Source of the DNA: an uncultured Eubacteriales bacterium
Lineage (GTDB): Bacteria > Bacillota > Clostridia > Lachnospirales > Lachnospiraceae
Direction of reading: 5' to 3'
Assembly (NCBI GenBank): GCA_900319795.1
Contig: ONPU01000016.1
Coordinates: 1 to 64,000, forward strand
DNA: 64,000 nt
The position numbers and the translations under genes are program-made. Below the pieces are notes generated by a model. The model saw only the letters and a list, made by a program, of their open reading frames with translations. It had not been told where the DNA came from and ran no database searches. This document shows positions 14,959 to 23,094 of this stretch, piece after piece (within the stretch, counting starts at the first letter, position 1; each line of letters begins with the position of its first letter).

Positions 14959-15624
14959 ATGAAGATCGCGATAATTTCTGATACGCATAACCTTTTGCGG
15001 CCGGAGGTGACGGAGCGGATAAGGGGAGCGGATTGCATTTTGCATGGCGGTGATATCAGTTCTCAGGAGATTCTGGACAGGCTAGAGGCGATTGCTCCGG
15101 TCAGGGTCGTGCGCGGGAATAATGATAAGGAGTGGGCAGGACATTTGCCGGAATTTCTGGATTTTGAGCTGGCGGGAATTCATTTTTATATGACACACAA
15201 GAAGAAGGATCTGCCAAAAGATCTGAGTCCGTATGATCTTGTGGTGGTCGGACATTCGCACCAGTATTCGGAGACGTGGAAGGAGTGGCCGGATGGACGA
15301 AGGACGCTGATTCTCAATCCCGGAAGCTGCGGGCCGCGGCGGTTTTTTCAGGCAATTACGATGGCTCTTCTTGCTGTCGATGATGGCGGGTGGAGCGTGG
15401 AGCGCGTCGAGATTCCGCACGAGCAGGCGGAGGCGCGGATGCCTGCGCCTGATATGAGGACCGTGATTGAGGCTGTGGTCAGTGAGACGAAGAAGAGCAG
15501 GTCTGTGGAGGAGATTGCCCGGAAGCACCGGCTGGAGACGGCGCTTGTGGAGCAGATTGTCAGGCTGTATGTGACGCATCCGGGTGTTACGGTTGAGGGG
15601 ATAATGACGAAGATGGGGCTGTGA
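14959..15624 (+). CDS. YfcE/MJ0936-type metallophosphoesterase with C-terminal extension
   Basis: The N-terminal 160 residues are a calcineurin-like phosphoesterase: MKIAIISDTHNLLRPEV (DxH), ADCILHGGDIS (GD), VVRGNNDKEW (GNxD), and VVVGHSHQYSETW (GHxH), with LNPGSCGPRR. The last 60 residues (SRSVEEIARKHRLETALVEQ) resemble a winged-helix-like segment not needed for catalysis. It probably hydrolyses phosphodiesters or phosphomonoesters with a bimetal centre in the cytoplasm. No clear operon partner. Confidence 0.85.
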   Translation: MKIAIISDTHNLLRPEVTERIRGADCILHGGDISSQEILDRLEAIAPVRVVRGNNDKEWAGHLPEFLDFELAGIHFYMTHKKKDLPKDLSPYDLVVVGHSHQYSETWKEWPDGRRTLILNPGSCGPRRFFQAITMALLAVDDGGWSVERVEIPHEQAEARMPAPDMRTVIEAVVSETKKSRSVEEIARKHRLETALVEQIVRLYVTHPGVTVEGIMTKMGL

Positions 15625-15690
15625 GTGCGGGCTGGCGGTTGCTGGCTGGTGATCGCCGACTTGCGGGACTGGTCCCGGTTGGAGGGAATT

Positions 15691-16257
15691 ATGGAAATGA
15701 GGAAAACAGAGCGGGAGAAAATGACGAATGAGGAGCCATTTCTCACAAATGACCCGCAGCTCATGGAAGACAAGAAAAATGCGCGGATTCTCTGCGCGCG
15801 GCTCAATAATTCGCCGGAAGATGAGACGCTGAGGCGGTCCATTTTAAAAGAATTGTTGGGGCAGTGCGGGGAGAAAATCGCGGTCAAGCCGCCGTTCCAT
15901 TGCGATTACGGATATAATATCTTCGTGGGGGACGATTTTTTCATGAATTTCGACTGTGTGTTCCTGGACGCGGCGCCGATCCGGATCGGGGCACATTGTA
16001 TGATCGGGCCGAAGACCTGCATCTACGCGATCGGGCATCCGCTGGACGCGGAGTCGAGGAGAAAGAAGGTCGGCACGCCTAAAGCCGTCACGATCGGCGA
16101 CGATGTCTGGATCGGCGGAGGCGTCACGATTCTTCCGGGGGTTTCCATAGGGAATGGTACGGTTATTGCTGCCGGGGCCGTTGTGACCAAGTCCTTTCCG
16201 GATCATGTGGTGATCGGGGGGAATCCGGCGACAATTTTGAAACAAATTGAACAATAA
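15691..16257 (+). CDS. Maltose/galactoside O-acetyltransferase family enzyme
   Basis: The 188-residue hexapeptide-repeat protein has an N-terminal mac domain (FLTNDPQLMEDKKNARILCA), then PPFHCDYGYNIFVGDDFFMN, the His-containing IYAIGHPLDAESRR (catalytic His) and left-handed helix repeats IGDDVWIGGGVTILPGVSIG. It should transfer acetyl from acetyl-CoA to a sugar hydroxyl. ATG 15691 follows GGAGGGAATT; a GTG-extended frame from 15625 lacks support. The TAA is fused to repeat A3. Confidence 0.9.
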   Translation: MEMRKTEREKMTNEEPFLTNDPQLMEDKKNARILCARLNNSPEDETLRRSILKELLGQCGEKIAVKPPFHCDYGYNIFVGDDFFMNFDCVFLDAAPIRIGAHCMIGPKTCIYAIGHPLDAESRRKKVGTPKAVTIGDDVWIGGGVTILPGVSIGNGTVIAAGAVVTKSFPDHVVIGGNPATILKQIEQ

Positions 16258-16316
16258 GACAGTGGGGACAGTCCCTGGTGTCTGGCCAGACACCAGGGAC
16301 TGTCCCCACTGTCTGG
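16258..16316. repeat. Family A palindromic repeat, short form (locus A3)
   Basis: A nearly perfect palindrome: GACAGTGGGGACAGTCCCTG, GTGTCTGGCCAGACAC, then CAGGGACTGTCCCCACTGTC. It lies between two convergent genes: the left end abuts the TAA of the acetyltransferase and the right end abuts the TGA of the dehydrogenase on the other strand. It probably acts as a shared terminator-like structure. Confidence 0.88.
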
Positions 16317-17276
16317 TCAATAGCCCAGCCTTTTATCCACGAGGTGCTTAAGCGGCCTTCCTGCCGCGAAATTTCTCAAATCTTCGCAGAACATTTCCAC
16401 ATTTTTGTTTTTTGTATAGGTCAGCGTCAGATTTCCTGCGACATGCGGTGTGATCAGGAGATTTCTGGTTGTCCAAAGCGGGCTGTCCTTCGGGATCGGT
16501 TCCGTTCGGAAGACGTCAAGCGCCGCGCCGGCCAGGCGGCCGCTATTTAAAGCCGCCATCAGCGCGTCTTCGTCGATCGCCGACCCGCGGCCGACATTTA
16601 CAATATAGGAACCCTCCGGGAGCAGAGCCAGGCGGTCCTTCGAGAGCAGCCCGGCTGTTTCGGCTGTGCCCGGAAGGCTCATCGCCAGCAGGTCTGTTTC
16701 TTTAAGGACGGCATCCAGCTCCGTTACCGGCACGATTTTGTCATAGCAATTCTCTTCTGAGCGGCCGCTTCGGTTCACGCCAATAATTGCGGCAGGCTCA
16801 AACGCCCGGAGTCTTTTCGCGAAATGAGTCCCGATATCTCCCGTCCCAAGCACCGTCACTCTGCTGTCTTTCAGCGATTTCTGGGCTCTTGGGGCAAGCC
16901 ACTCGCGGTTCATTACGCCCGCCTGGAATTCGGGAATCCGCCGCATCATCATTATCGAAACCGCTATCATATGTTCGGAAATCGAGACGCCGTAGGAGCC
17001 GGCGGAGTTTGTCAGCAGGCAGTCTTTATTTGCAAAACTGTCCCCCCTCAGAAAGTCTACTCCGGCCGAGGGGACGCAGAGCCATTTCAGATTTTTGCTG
17101 GTCGCAGCGATGTTTAGGGCAGGACCGTAGATCACATCGGCGTCGGCGGCCGCGGGCATCGCTTCCTGTTCTGTCGGGAAGAACAGCAGTTCCGCGCCCA
17201 CTTCCGAGGCGGTCTGCTCGATGGTTTCCTTGTTCTCTTTGCTCAGCATGGTGCTGATTACAACTACTTTCATCAT
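16317..17276 (-). CDS. D-2-hydroxyacid dehydrogenase family protein
   Basis: The 319-residue protein has the family's NAD-binding motif VTVLGTGDIGTHFAKRL, then LLAMSLPGTAETAGLLSK, VNVGRGSAIDEDALMAAL with the catalytic Arg region, and the Asp/Glu-His relay seen in AALDVFRTEPIP and ITPHVAGN. It is related to phosphoglycerate dehydrogenase-like and glyoxylate/hydroxypyruvate reductases. Substrate not evident. AAAGGAT precedes MM; either Met could be the start. Its TGA is at the edge of repeat A3. Confidence 0.88.
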   Translation of the reverse strand: MMKVVVISTMLSKENKETIEQTASEVGAELLFFPTEQEAMPAAADADVIYGPALNIAATSKNLKWLCVPSAGVDFLRGDSFANKDCLLTNSAGSYGVSISEHMIAVSIMMMRRIPEFQAGVMNREWLAPRAQKSLKDSRVTVLGTGDIGTHFAKRLRAFEPAAIIGVNRSGRSEENCYDKIVPVTELDAVLKETDLLAMSLPGTAETAGLLSKDRLALLPEGSYIVNVGRGSAIDEDALMAALNSGRLAGAALDVFRTEPIPKDSPLWTTRNLLITPHVAGNLTLTYTKNKNVEMFCEDLRNFAAGRPLKHLVDKRLGY

Positions 17277-17366
17277 GCGTGGATCATCCTTTTTGTTAAA
17301 ATTGTTCTTATTGTAGCATAATCTAATGATCTTACTAGTATTTCGTAAGTGGATGTATATATAACA

Positions 17367-17426
17367 AGACAGTGGGGACAGTCCCCGGTGTCTGGCCAGA
17401 CACCAGGGACTGTCCCCACTGTCTTG
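17367..17426. repeat. Family A palindromic repeat, short form (locus A4)
   Basis: AGACAGTGGGGACAGTCCCC, GGTGTCTGGCCAGACACC, AGGGACTGTCCCCACTGTCT. It lies in the upstream region of both the divergent dehydrogenase gene and the 17505 gene. Unlike most copies it does not touch a stop codon. Confidence 0.85.
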
Positions 17427-17504
17427 TAAAAACAGCTTGCGCTTTCACTTTACGGCGATTTAAGATTTTATTAAGTATAGTTCCGGTCGAAGAGGGAGGT
17501 GGGC

Positions 17505-17861
17505 ATGACTGATCCCAGAGAAGATTTCCCTGATTTTTTGAAGGAAGAAACGGAGAGGTATATCCGCTCGCTGTTTCATCACTATGGCGTACATTTTGAC
17601 GGGATTGTAAATGGCAACCGCCACCTGCGCGAAGTCCAGCGCGACCGCGCGACGACGCTTCCGCAGAAGCTTCCGAGCGCTTACCGGATCTCGCTCCACA
17701 TCGACGACGAGGAAATCGTCTGCACAATGGGCAGGCAATACGGATATAACGTCTATCAGCTGAATGCGCAGGACGACGAGTGGGAGGAAAAAAACCTTGA
17801 AAGAGCAGAGGAAATCCGGCGCAATCAATTTGCGGGAAATGGATCCTCCGATACACAGTAG
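17505..17861 (+). CDS. Hypothetical protein, 118 aa, overlapping the nuclease-like gene
   Basis: ATG 17505 is well placed after GAGGGAGGTGGGC. The product (MTDPREDFPDFLKEETERYI...) has segments FHHYGVHFDGIVNGNRHL and AYRISLHIDDEEIVCTMGRQ, no membrane part and no domain I know. The last 65 bases overlap the start of the next gene in another frame, which suggests translational coupling and a functional link with the PD-(D/E)XK-like protein. Confidence 0.6.
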   Translation: MTDPREDFPDFLKEETERYIRSLFHHYGVHFDGIVNGNRHLREVQRDRATTLPQKLPSAYRISLHIDDEEIVCTMGRQYGYNVYQLNAQDDEWEEKNLERAEEIRRNQFAGNGSSDTQ

Positions 17862-19062
17862 AAAAAAGGAAATCCGGGATTTTGACCGGCTGAAAATGCT
17901 GTGGGAGAAATATCCTCAGTATCATGAACGGGCGACATTTGCCATTATGGAGGACCTCCTTTTAGAGCATGAGTCCTGGAACGCGGACTTTGAGGAGCTG
18001 CGGGAAGAATACATGGGGAACGGGTATGACCGGTTCCTGATCCAGCTTTCCTGGGCGGACCTTGCATACCGTTACGCCACGATGGAACGGATCCGGGAGG
18101 CGGGCGCGCTTGCTGAAAATCCGTATGTAGAGGCGTTCATGGATCAGTTTCGTGACCTCGATACGGATCATCAGGCATGTTTTCTTTTTCCGGAGACATA
18201 TATTCCGCAGTTTTTTGTGATCTGTGAGGTTTGCAAAAGGGCGGAGATTTTCCGGCCGGTTCGAAGCCTGTTTCCGGATGAGGAGAAACAGCATTTTCTG
18301 GCGGTATTTGACAAGCGGAACATGGAGGATGTTCTGTTGATGTTTCATTTGCTATATACAAATCCTTCGGAAGACCTGTACGGCGGGTATTCGCTGTATG
18401 ATTATTCGCTGCCGTGGTATCAGAACCATCTGTGGGAGGACGGGGTGCCTTTTCGGTCGCCCTATCTTCCGGACCGGCTTGCGAAATATCAGGGGAATCT
18501 GCCGTGGTATCACAATCCTTCGAAGACGGTTTATGTGCGGAGAAATATTTGCCATATGCTGGAGAGCGGGTATTTTGCTTCGGAGCTGGAGATTTTCAGG
18601 AATCTTACGGAGGTGATCATGCCGCATTTTCAATGGTGGTACGCGGATATCGCTCTTTATGAGGAGAAGGACGGCTACCGGACGGACTGGCGGCTGGAGA
18701 GGACGAAGATTCGGACGAGGCTGACGGCGGACGGGGTGATCCGGCCCAAGTGGAAGCACGAGGTGACGCTTTTTCAGCTGGTGCGGGCGAAGTATCCGGA
18801 TACGTTATACCAATACCGGCCGGAATGGCTCGGGAGGCAGAGCCTGGATCTGTATATTCCGTCGCTCAGGACGGGCGTTGAGTACCAGGGGGTGCAGCAT
18901 TATCTGCCGGTCGGGTTTTTCGGGGGCGAAGAGGCCCTTGCGCAGCGCAGGCTCCTGGATCAGCAGAAGAAGCAGCTTTGCGAGGAGAACGGCGTGCGGC
19001 TGGTCGAGTGGCCGTACGACGTTGAGCCGACAGCGGGGAATCTTCGGGAGATGATCGGATAA
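17797..19062 (+). CDS. Large protein with C-terminal PD-(D/E)XK nuclease-like domain, TTG start
   Basis: TTG 17797 is preferred because GGAGG (17783-17787) is nine bases upstream; an ATG at 17764 and one at 17841 lack such a site. The 421-residue product has an uncharacterised Tyr/Trp-rich N-terminal part (LPWYQNHLWEDG, LPWYHNPSKTVYVRRN). The C-terminus, SLDLYIPSLRTGVEYQGVQ, then RRLLDQQKKQLCEENGV, fits the D...E-x-Q pattern of restriction-endonuclease-like folds. DNA or RNA cleavage is inferred. The TAA is fused to repeat cluster A5. Confidence 0.65.
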   Translation: MKEQRKSGAINLREMDPPIHSRKKEIRDFDRLKMLWEKYPQYHERATFAIMEDLLLEHESWNADFEELREEYMGNGYDRFLIQLSWADLAYRYATMERIREAGALAENPYVEAFMDQFRDLDTDHQACFLFPETYIPQFFVICEVCKRAEIFRPVRSLFPDEEKQHFLAVFDKRNMEDVLLMFHLLYTNPSEDLYGGYSLYDYSLPWYQNHLWEDGVPFRSPYLPDRLAKYQGNLPWYHNPSKTVYVRRNICHMLESGYFASELEIFRNLTEVIMPHFQWWYADIALYEEKDGYRTDWRLERTKIRTRLTADGVIRPKWKHEVTLFQLVRAKYPDTLYQYRPEWLGRQSLDLYIPSLRTGVEYQGVQHYLPVGFFGGEEALAQRRLLDQQKKQLCEENGVRLVEWPYDVEPTAGNLREMIG

Positions 19063-19152
19063 GACAGTGGGGACAGTCCCTGGTGTCTGGCCAGACAGTG
19101 GGGACAGTCCCTGGTGTCTTATAAGACAAGGGGGACAGTTCCTGGTGTCTTA
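19063..19152. repeat. Family A repeat cluster: three half-elements in direct orientation (locus A5)
   Basis: Three copies of the half-unit GACAGTGGGGACAGTCCCTG + GTGTCT run head to tail, starting at 19063, 19093 and 19124; the third is degenerate (GACAAGGGGGACAGTTCCTG). This differs from the usual inverted pairs. The first copy is fused to the TAA of the upstream gene. Confidence 0.85.
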
Positions 19153-19170
19153 CAGAAGAGGTGATAGACC

Positions 19171-19776
19171 ATGTGTTGCAGATATTGGATGGAGGAGTCG
19201 GCCGAACTTCGTCCCATCGTCGAAGAAATGAATCGCTCGCCGCTCGTGAAGCGGTGGGAGAATAAGACAGAGATCGTGACGTCCGGTGAGATCCGGCCGA
19301 CCAATGTTGTGCCGGTGATTGCCCCGGACAAAAGCGGAAATCGCGCCGTTTATCCGATGAAGTGGGGATTCCGGGCGAAGTCTCTGCTTTTGAATGCCCG
19401 GACCGAGACGGCGGCGGTAAAGCCCATGTTCAAAGAGGCCTGGGCCAGACACCGGTGCGTCGTACCGGCGTCCTGGTATTTTGAGTGGGAGCATCTGCGC
19501 GGTAATGACGGCAAGGTCCGCAGCGGGGATAAATACAGGATCCGGCCAAAGGATTCCGCGATGACCTGGCTGTGCGGGCTGTACAGGATTGAAGAAGGTC
19601 TGCCGGTTTTTGTAGTGCTGACAAGGGAGCCGGGTGAGGAGATTCGGCGGCTCCACGACCGGATGCCGCTGATCATGCCGGAGCAGCTGGTAAATGAATG
19701 GATCCGGCCGGACATCAATCCTGAGAGATTGCTGACGGAGGCACTTACCGAAATGGAATTTGAGAAGGCGCTGTAA
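19171..19776 (+). CDS. yedK: SOS-response-associated peptidase family (YedK/HMCES) abasic-site shield protein
   Basis: The 201-residue protein starts MCCRYWMEE with the catalytic Cys2 that links covalently to abasic sites in single-stranded DNA. Other conserved residues: Asn in LLLNARTETAA, Glu in VPASWYFEWEH and His in RRLHDRMPLIM. In the family residue 3 is usually Gly; here it is Cys. Function is protection of AP sites during replication and self-reversal. GAAGAGGTG precedes the ATG. Its TAA is fused to repeat A6. Confidence 0.93.
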   Translation: MCCRYWMEESAELRPIVEEMNRSPLVKRWENKTEIVTSGEIRPTNVVPVIAPDKSGNRAVYPMKWGFRAKSLLLNARTETAAVKPMFKEAWARHRCVVPASWYFEWEHLRGNDGKVRSGDKYRIRPKDSAMTWLCGLYRIEEGLPVFVVLTREPGEEIRRLHDRMPLIMPEQLVNEWIRPDINPERLLTEALTEMEFEKAL

Positions 19777-19832
19777 GACAGTAGGGACAGTCCCCACTGT
19801 CTGGCCAGACATCAGGGACTGTCCCCGGTGTC
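19777..19832. repeat. Family A palindromic repeat, short form (locus A6)
   Basis: GACAGTAGGGACAGTCCCC, ACTGTCTGGCCAGACATC, AGGGACTGTCCCCGGTGTC between convergent yedK and the LysR gene. Both genes' TAA stop codons are fused to the element ends. The arms differ slightly from the consensus. Confidence 0.85.
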
Positions 19833-20708
19833 TTATTGGAAGGTCTCCTTCAGCTGCCGCAGAAAGCGTTCCGCGATCGGTGTGAATGCCTGGTAGCGGT
19901 TCCATGCGATGTAGAGCGTGGCCTCGCACGCCGGCGATAAAGGTCTGAAGGCAAGGCCGCTGTTTTCGGAAGTGTCGATCAGGTTGCGGAAGGTGAGAAG
20001 ATATCCGAGGCCTTCCCGCGTGAAGATGGAACCGTTGTAGGAGAGGCGGAATGAACCTTCCAGTTTCAGCTTTGAGAAGGAGCTGCCGGCCCAGGATTTG
20101 ATGTCGCCGTTCCAGGCCTGCTCGGAGCAGAATAAAGGAAGGCCGACCAGGTCGTCCGCCCGGATCGCATCTTTTTCCGCGAGCGGATCATTTTCCGGAA
20201 TGACCAGCCCCCAGACATCCTTTTCCGGAAAAGCCAGGTACTCGTACTTCCGGGCGTCCGGCAGTTCGGCGAGGACCAGAAAATCCAGAAGACCCTTATC
20301 CAGCTTGTCCGCGATCTGCTCCGTGTCGCCGCTGGTGATGTGGTAATACAGGTTCGGATAGCGGGTCTTGAAGTCCCTGATCACGCGCGCGAGGTACCGG
20401 ATCTGGTACGACTCCGCGAGCCCCAGGTAAAGCTCCCCTCCGCTGATATCGTCCAGGGAAATGAATTCCCGCTCAATCTTATCCGCCATACTGACGAGAT
20501 CCTCCGCCCGGTTCCTCAGCAGCACGCCCTCTTCCGTCAGCCGGATGCTGAAGCTGTGGCGGGTAAATAATTTCTTCCCGAGCTCGTCCTCCAATGATTT
20601 CAGCGCCTTCGAAAGAGTCGGCTGCGTGACATGCAGGGTTTCGGCGGCACGGGTCATATTTTCCTCCCTTGCAACAGCCAGAAAATAGCGTAAAGTCCGG
20701 ATCTCCAT
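19833..20708 (-). CDS. LysR-family transcriptional regulator
   Basis: The 291-residue protein begins MEIRTLRYFLAVAREENMTR with the winged HTH AETLHVTQPTLSKALKSLED, typical of LysR, followed by a substrate-binding domain (GELYLGLAESYQIRYLARVI). It is divergent from the 20877/21120 pair, its probable target, with a 168-base shared upstream region that is AT-rich. The ligand is unknown. Its TAA (CAA TAA GACACC) is fused to repeat A6. Confidence 0.88.
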   Translation of the reverse strand: MEIRTLRYFLAVAREENMTRAAETLHVTQPTLSKALKSLEDELGKKLFTRHSFSIRLTEEGVLLRNRAEDLVSMADKIEREFISLDDISGGELYLGLAESYQIRYLARVIRDFKTRYPNLYYHITSGDTEQIADKLDKGLLDFLVLAELPDARKYEYLAFPEKDVWGLVIPENDPLAEKDAIRADDLVGLPLFCSEQAWNGDIKSWAGSSFSKLKLEGSFRLSYNGSIFTREGLGYLLTFRNLIDTSENSGLAFRPLSPACEATLYIAWNRYQAFTPIAERFLRQLKETFQ

Positions 20709-20876
20709 TTGGCGGGGTTCCTTTCGGGTTTCATTTTCAAGATATTCAAAAATGGAATAACACGAAATAAATTATAACTATTAGCACATCCCTTTACAAG
20801 CGGTTATGATAGCATTGCCGGAAGGAAATGAGACAGCATTTTAAAAAGAACAGAACCTGGAAAGAGGCATGCGGAA

Positions 20877-21098
20877 ATGGGCGCGAAAGAACAACTGATT
20901 GAGGGACTTTCCGATGCGGGATGCAGTATGGAAGCGGCCGAACGGATCGGCAGACTCTACGAGGCGGGCAATTACCCGGAAATGCTTCACCAGATGAAAG
21001 CGCAGCGCTGCGAGCTGATCGACGAGATGCACCGAAGCCAGCGCAGGGTGGACCGCATGGATTTTCTGATCCGGAATCAGGAAAAGCAGATGAAATGA
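20877..21098 (+). CDS. Small helical protein, 73 aa, first gene opposite LysR
   Basis: MGAKEQLIEGLSDAGCSMEA, then AERIGRLYEAGNYPEMLHQM and IDEMHRSQRRVDRMDFLIRN. It is a short, charged helical protein of a type I have seen in Lachnospiraceae near MerR or LysR regulators and acetyltransferases, with no known function. It lies 21 bases before the hydrolase gene and probably shares its promoter, which is the LysR divergent region. Confidence 0.7.
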   Translation: MGAKEQLIEGLSDAGCSMEAAERIGRLYEAGNYPEMLHQMKAQRCELIDEMHRSQRRVDRMDFLIRNQEKQMK

Positions 21099-21119
21099 AA
21101 GAAAGCGAGGACGTGGATC

Positions 21120-22121
21120 ATGATGAAAATGGAACAGCTGAATCTGACGGAGAAATGGGACAAGACATTTCCGAAGAGCGATAAGGTCGATCACTCAAAG
21201 GTGACATTTGTGAATCGTTACGGCATTACACTTGCGGCGGATCTGTATGTGCCGAAGGGCGCGGAGGGGAAGCTGCCGGCGATTGCGGTGTGCGGGCCAT
21301 TTGGCGCCGTTAAGGAACAGTGTTCCGGTCTTTACGCGCAGACCATGGCGGAAAGAGGTTTCCTCACCATCGCGTTTGACCCGTCCTTCACCGGTGAAAG
21401 CGGCGGAAATGTCCGCTACATGGCTTCCCCGGATATCAATACGGAAGATTTTATGGCGGCGGTTGACTTCCTGTCCCTTTGCGACAAGGTCGATCCGGAG
21501 CGCATCGGGATCATCGGCATCTGCGGCTGGGGCGGCATGGCTCTGAACACGGCGGCGCTTGATACCCGCATCAAGGCAACGGTAGCTTCCACGATGTACG
21601 ACATGACCCGCGTCAACGCCAAAGGGTACTTCGACAGCGAGGACAGTGAGGAAGCGCGCTATCAGAAGAGAGCGGCCATGTGCGCGCAGAGGCTTGCGGA
21701 CCTTAAGGCGGGCGAATACACGCTCGGCGGCGGGGTAGTCGATCCGCTTCCGGAGGACGCGCCTTATTTTGTAAAAGATTACTATGATTACTACAAGACG
21801 GATCGCGGCTATCACGTCAGGTCGCTCAACTCCAACGGCGGGTGGAACGTCATTGGCTGCGAGTCTTTCATGAACCAGCCGATCCTGAAGTACTCGAACG
21901 AGATCCGTTCCGCGGTCCTTGTGATGCACGGGGAAAAGGCGCACTCCTGCTACTTCGGCAAGGACGCTTACGCGGATATGGTGAGGGACAGCAAGTATAC
22001 GGACAACAAGGAGCTGCTGATCATCCCCGGGGCTTCTCATACGGACCTGTATGACGGCGGGGAGAACAATGCGATTCCGTTTGATAAGCTTCAGAGCTTC
22101 TTTGAGGAGTATCTGAGGTAA
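21120..22121 (+). CDS. Alpha/beta hydrolase with Cys in the nucleophile elbow
   Basis: The 333-residue protein has the layout of YcjY/dienelactone-hydrolase-like enzymes: ITLAADLYVPKGAEGKLPAI, FLTIAFDPSFTGESGG, VDPERIGIIGICGWGGMALN (elbow GxCxG, where Ser is usual), VLVMHGEKAHSCYFG and His in IIPGASHTDLYD. A Cys nucleophile is known for dienelactone hydrolases. Divergent from LysR, thus likely its regulated target. Start ATG 21120 or 21123 after CGAGGACG. Confidence 0.8.
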   Translation: MMKMEQLNLTEKWDKTFPKSDKVDHSKVTFVNRYGITLAADLYVPKGAEGKLPAIAVCGPFGAVKEQCSGLYAQTMAERGFLTIAFDPSFTGESGGNVRYMASPDINTEDFMAAVDFLSLCDKVDPERIGIIGICGWGGMALNTAALDTRIKATVASTMYDMTRVNAKGYFDSEDSEEARYQKRAAMCAQRLADLKAGEYTLGGGVVDPLPEDAPYFVKDYYDYYKTDRGYHVRSLNSNGGWNVIGCESFMNQPILKYSNEIRSAVLVMHGEKAHSCYFGKDAYADMVRDSKYTDNKELLIIPGASHTDLYDGGENNAIPFDKLQSFFEEYLR

Positions 22122-22125
22122 AGAT

Positions 22126-22187
22126 AAGACAGTGGGGACAGTCCCTGGTGTCTGGCCAGACACCAGGGACTGTCCCCACTGTCTGGT
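22126..22187. repeat. Family A palindromic repeat, short form (locus A7)
   Basis: TAAGACAGTGGGGACAGTCC, CTGGTGTCTGGCCAGACACCAG, then GGACTGTCCCCACTGTCTGG. It starts five bases after the hydrolase stop. Its right end runs into a promoter-like TATAAT (22195-22200). Confidence 0.87.
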
Positions 22188-22200
22188 TTTGTGCTATAAT
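22172..22200 (+). promoter_or_regulatory. Extended -10 promoter fused to repeat A7
   Basis: TGCTATAAT at 22192-22200 is an extended -10 element for the PHP gene 34 bases downstream. The -35 position falls in the repeat arm (TGTCCCC). The flank GTCTGGTTTTGTGCTATAAT is almost the same as that at 41819-41838 on the minus strand (GTCTGGTTTCGTGGTATAAT). Confidence 0.6.
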
Positions 22201-22233
22201 GTGCAGCGGACATTCAGGAATCGGAGAAAACAG

Positions 22234-23001
22234 ATGTACGCGAATTACCATACACACACCTGGCGGTGCGGCCACGCGACGGGCACCGAACGTGAATATG
22301 TTGAAAATGCAATCCGGAGCGGCCTGAAGATTCTCGGCTTCTCGGATCATACACCGCAGCTGTACGACGGAGATTACTATCCGGAAAGGCAGAAAATGCG
22401 CCCCGAGCAGCTGGAGGATTACGTGGACACCGTTCTGGCCCTGAAGAAGGAATATGAGCGGGAGATCGAGATCCACCTGGGCCTCGAAGTCGAGTACTAC
22501 CCGAAGTATTTTGAACGCCTGCTTCGCTTCACGGAGCCGTATCCGATCGAATACATGCTTCTCGGCCAGCACGCCCTCGGCAACGGCGAGCCGGGCGATC
22601 TGTTCGCCTTCTCGCCGACAGACGCGCCGGAGGATCTGCTGCACTACATTTCTCAGTGCCTCGAAGCACTGGAGACCGGAAGATTTCTCTATTTCGCGCA
22701 TCCGGACGTGCTCCGGTTTACGGGAGATCCCGCGTTTTATCAGCGGGAAATGCGGCGCCTGTGCGTCAGAGCAAAAGAGCTCCGGATCCCGCTGGAAATC
22801 AACCTGCTCGGACTCGGCGACCATCGCAATTATCCGAATCCTCTTTTCTGGGAGGTCGCCGCGGAGGTCGGCAATCAGGTCGTTCTCGGCTGCGACGCGC
22901 ACAGGCCTGAAAATGTGTACCGCCCCGAAGTCATTTCCCAGGCAGAGGAAATGGCGGCCGGCCTGAACCTTACGGTGCTTGAGAGCCTGCCGCTGTCGTG
23001 A
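22234..23001 (+). CDS. PHP-domain phosphatase, histidinol-phosphatase (HisJ/HisK) type
   Basis: The 255-residue protein begins MYANYHTHTWRCGHATGTER with the metal-binding HxH of PHP domains. Further ligands appear in LKILGFSDHTPQLY, IHLGLEVEYYPKYFE, RFLYFAHPDVLRF and VVLGCDAHRPENV. This is the HisK-like histidinol-phosphatase family, though close relatives have other phosphoester substrates. ATG 22234 is used; the longer GTG frame from 22132 only translates the repeat. There are no other his genes nearby, so the role in histidine synthesis is unproven. Confidence 0.82.
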   Translation: MYANYHTHTWRCGHATGTEREYVENAIRSGLKILGFSDHTPQLYDGDYYPERQKMRPEQLEDYVDTVLALKKEYEREIEIHLGLEVEYYPKYFERLLRFTEPYPIEYMLLGQHALGNGEPGDLFAFSPTDAPEDLLHYISQCLEALETGRFLYFAHPDVLRFTGDPAFYQREMRRLCVRAKELRIPLEINLLGLGDHRNYPNPLFWEVAAEVGNQVVLGCDAHRPENVYRPEVISQAEEMAAGLNLTVLESLPLS

Positions 23002-23028
23002 TTTTTGAACCGGCATATCGTTCATATG

Positions 23029-23059
23029 GATCGCCTATTCTCATGGAGGATAGGCGATC
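23029..23059. terminator. Hairpin between convergent PHP and hydrolase genes
   Basis: GATCGCCTAT (23029-23038) pairs with ATAGGCGATC (23050-23059), a perfect 10-bp stem, between two convergent genes. There is no T-run, so it is a weak or Rho-assisted terminator at best. Confidence 0.5.
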
Positions 23060-23094
23060 TTCAGATTCCGGGGTCCGTTGGCTTTTATCCGGGG

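Noticed and set aside
13522-15045. Long minus-strand open frame of 507 codons
   Set aside because: It runs antisense through the aldo/keto reductase gene and two repeats, and has no domain pattern.
19063-19150. CRISPR-like or attachment-site repeats
   Set aside because: The three units are separated by only a few bases and match the family A half-unit found at many other sites.
22132-22233. N-terminal extension of the PHP protein starting MGTVPGVWPDTRDCPHC
   Set aside because: It is the translation of repeat A7 from a GTG. The real start is ATG 22234, where the HxH PHP motif begins and homologues start.
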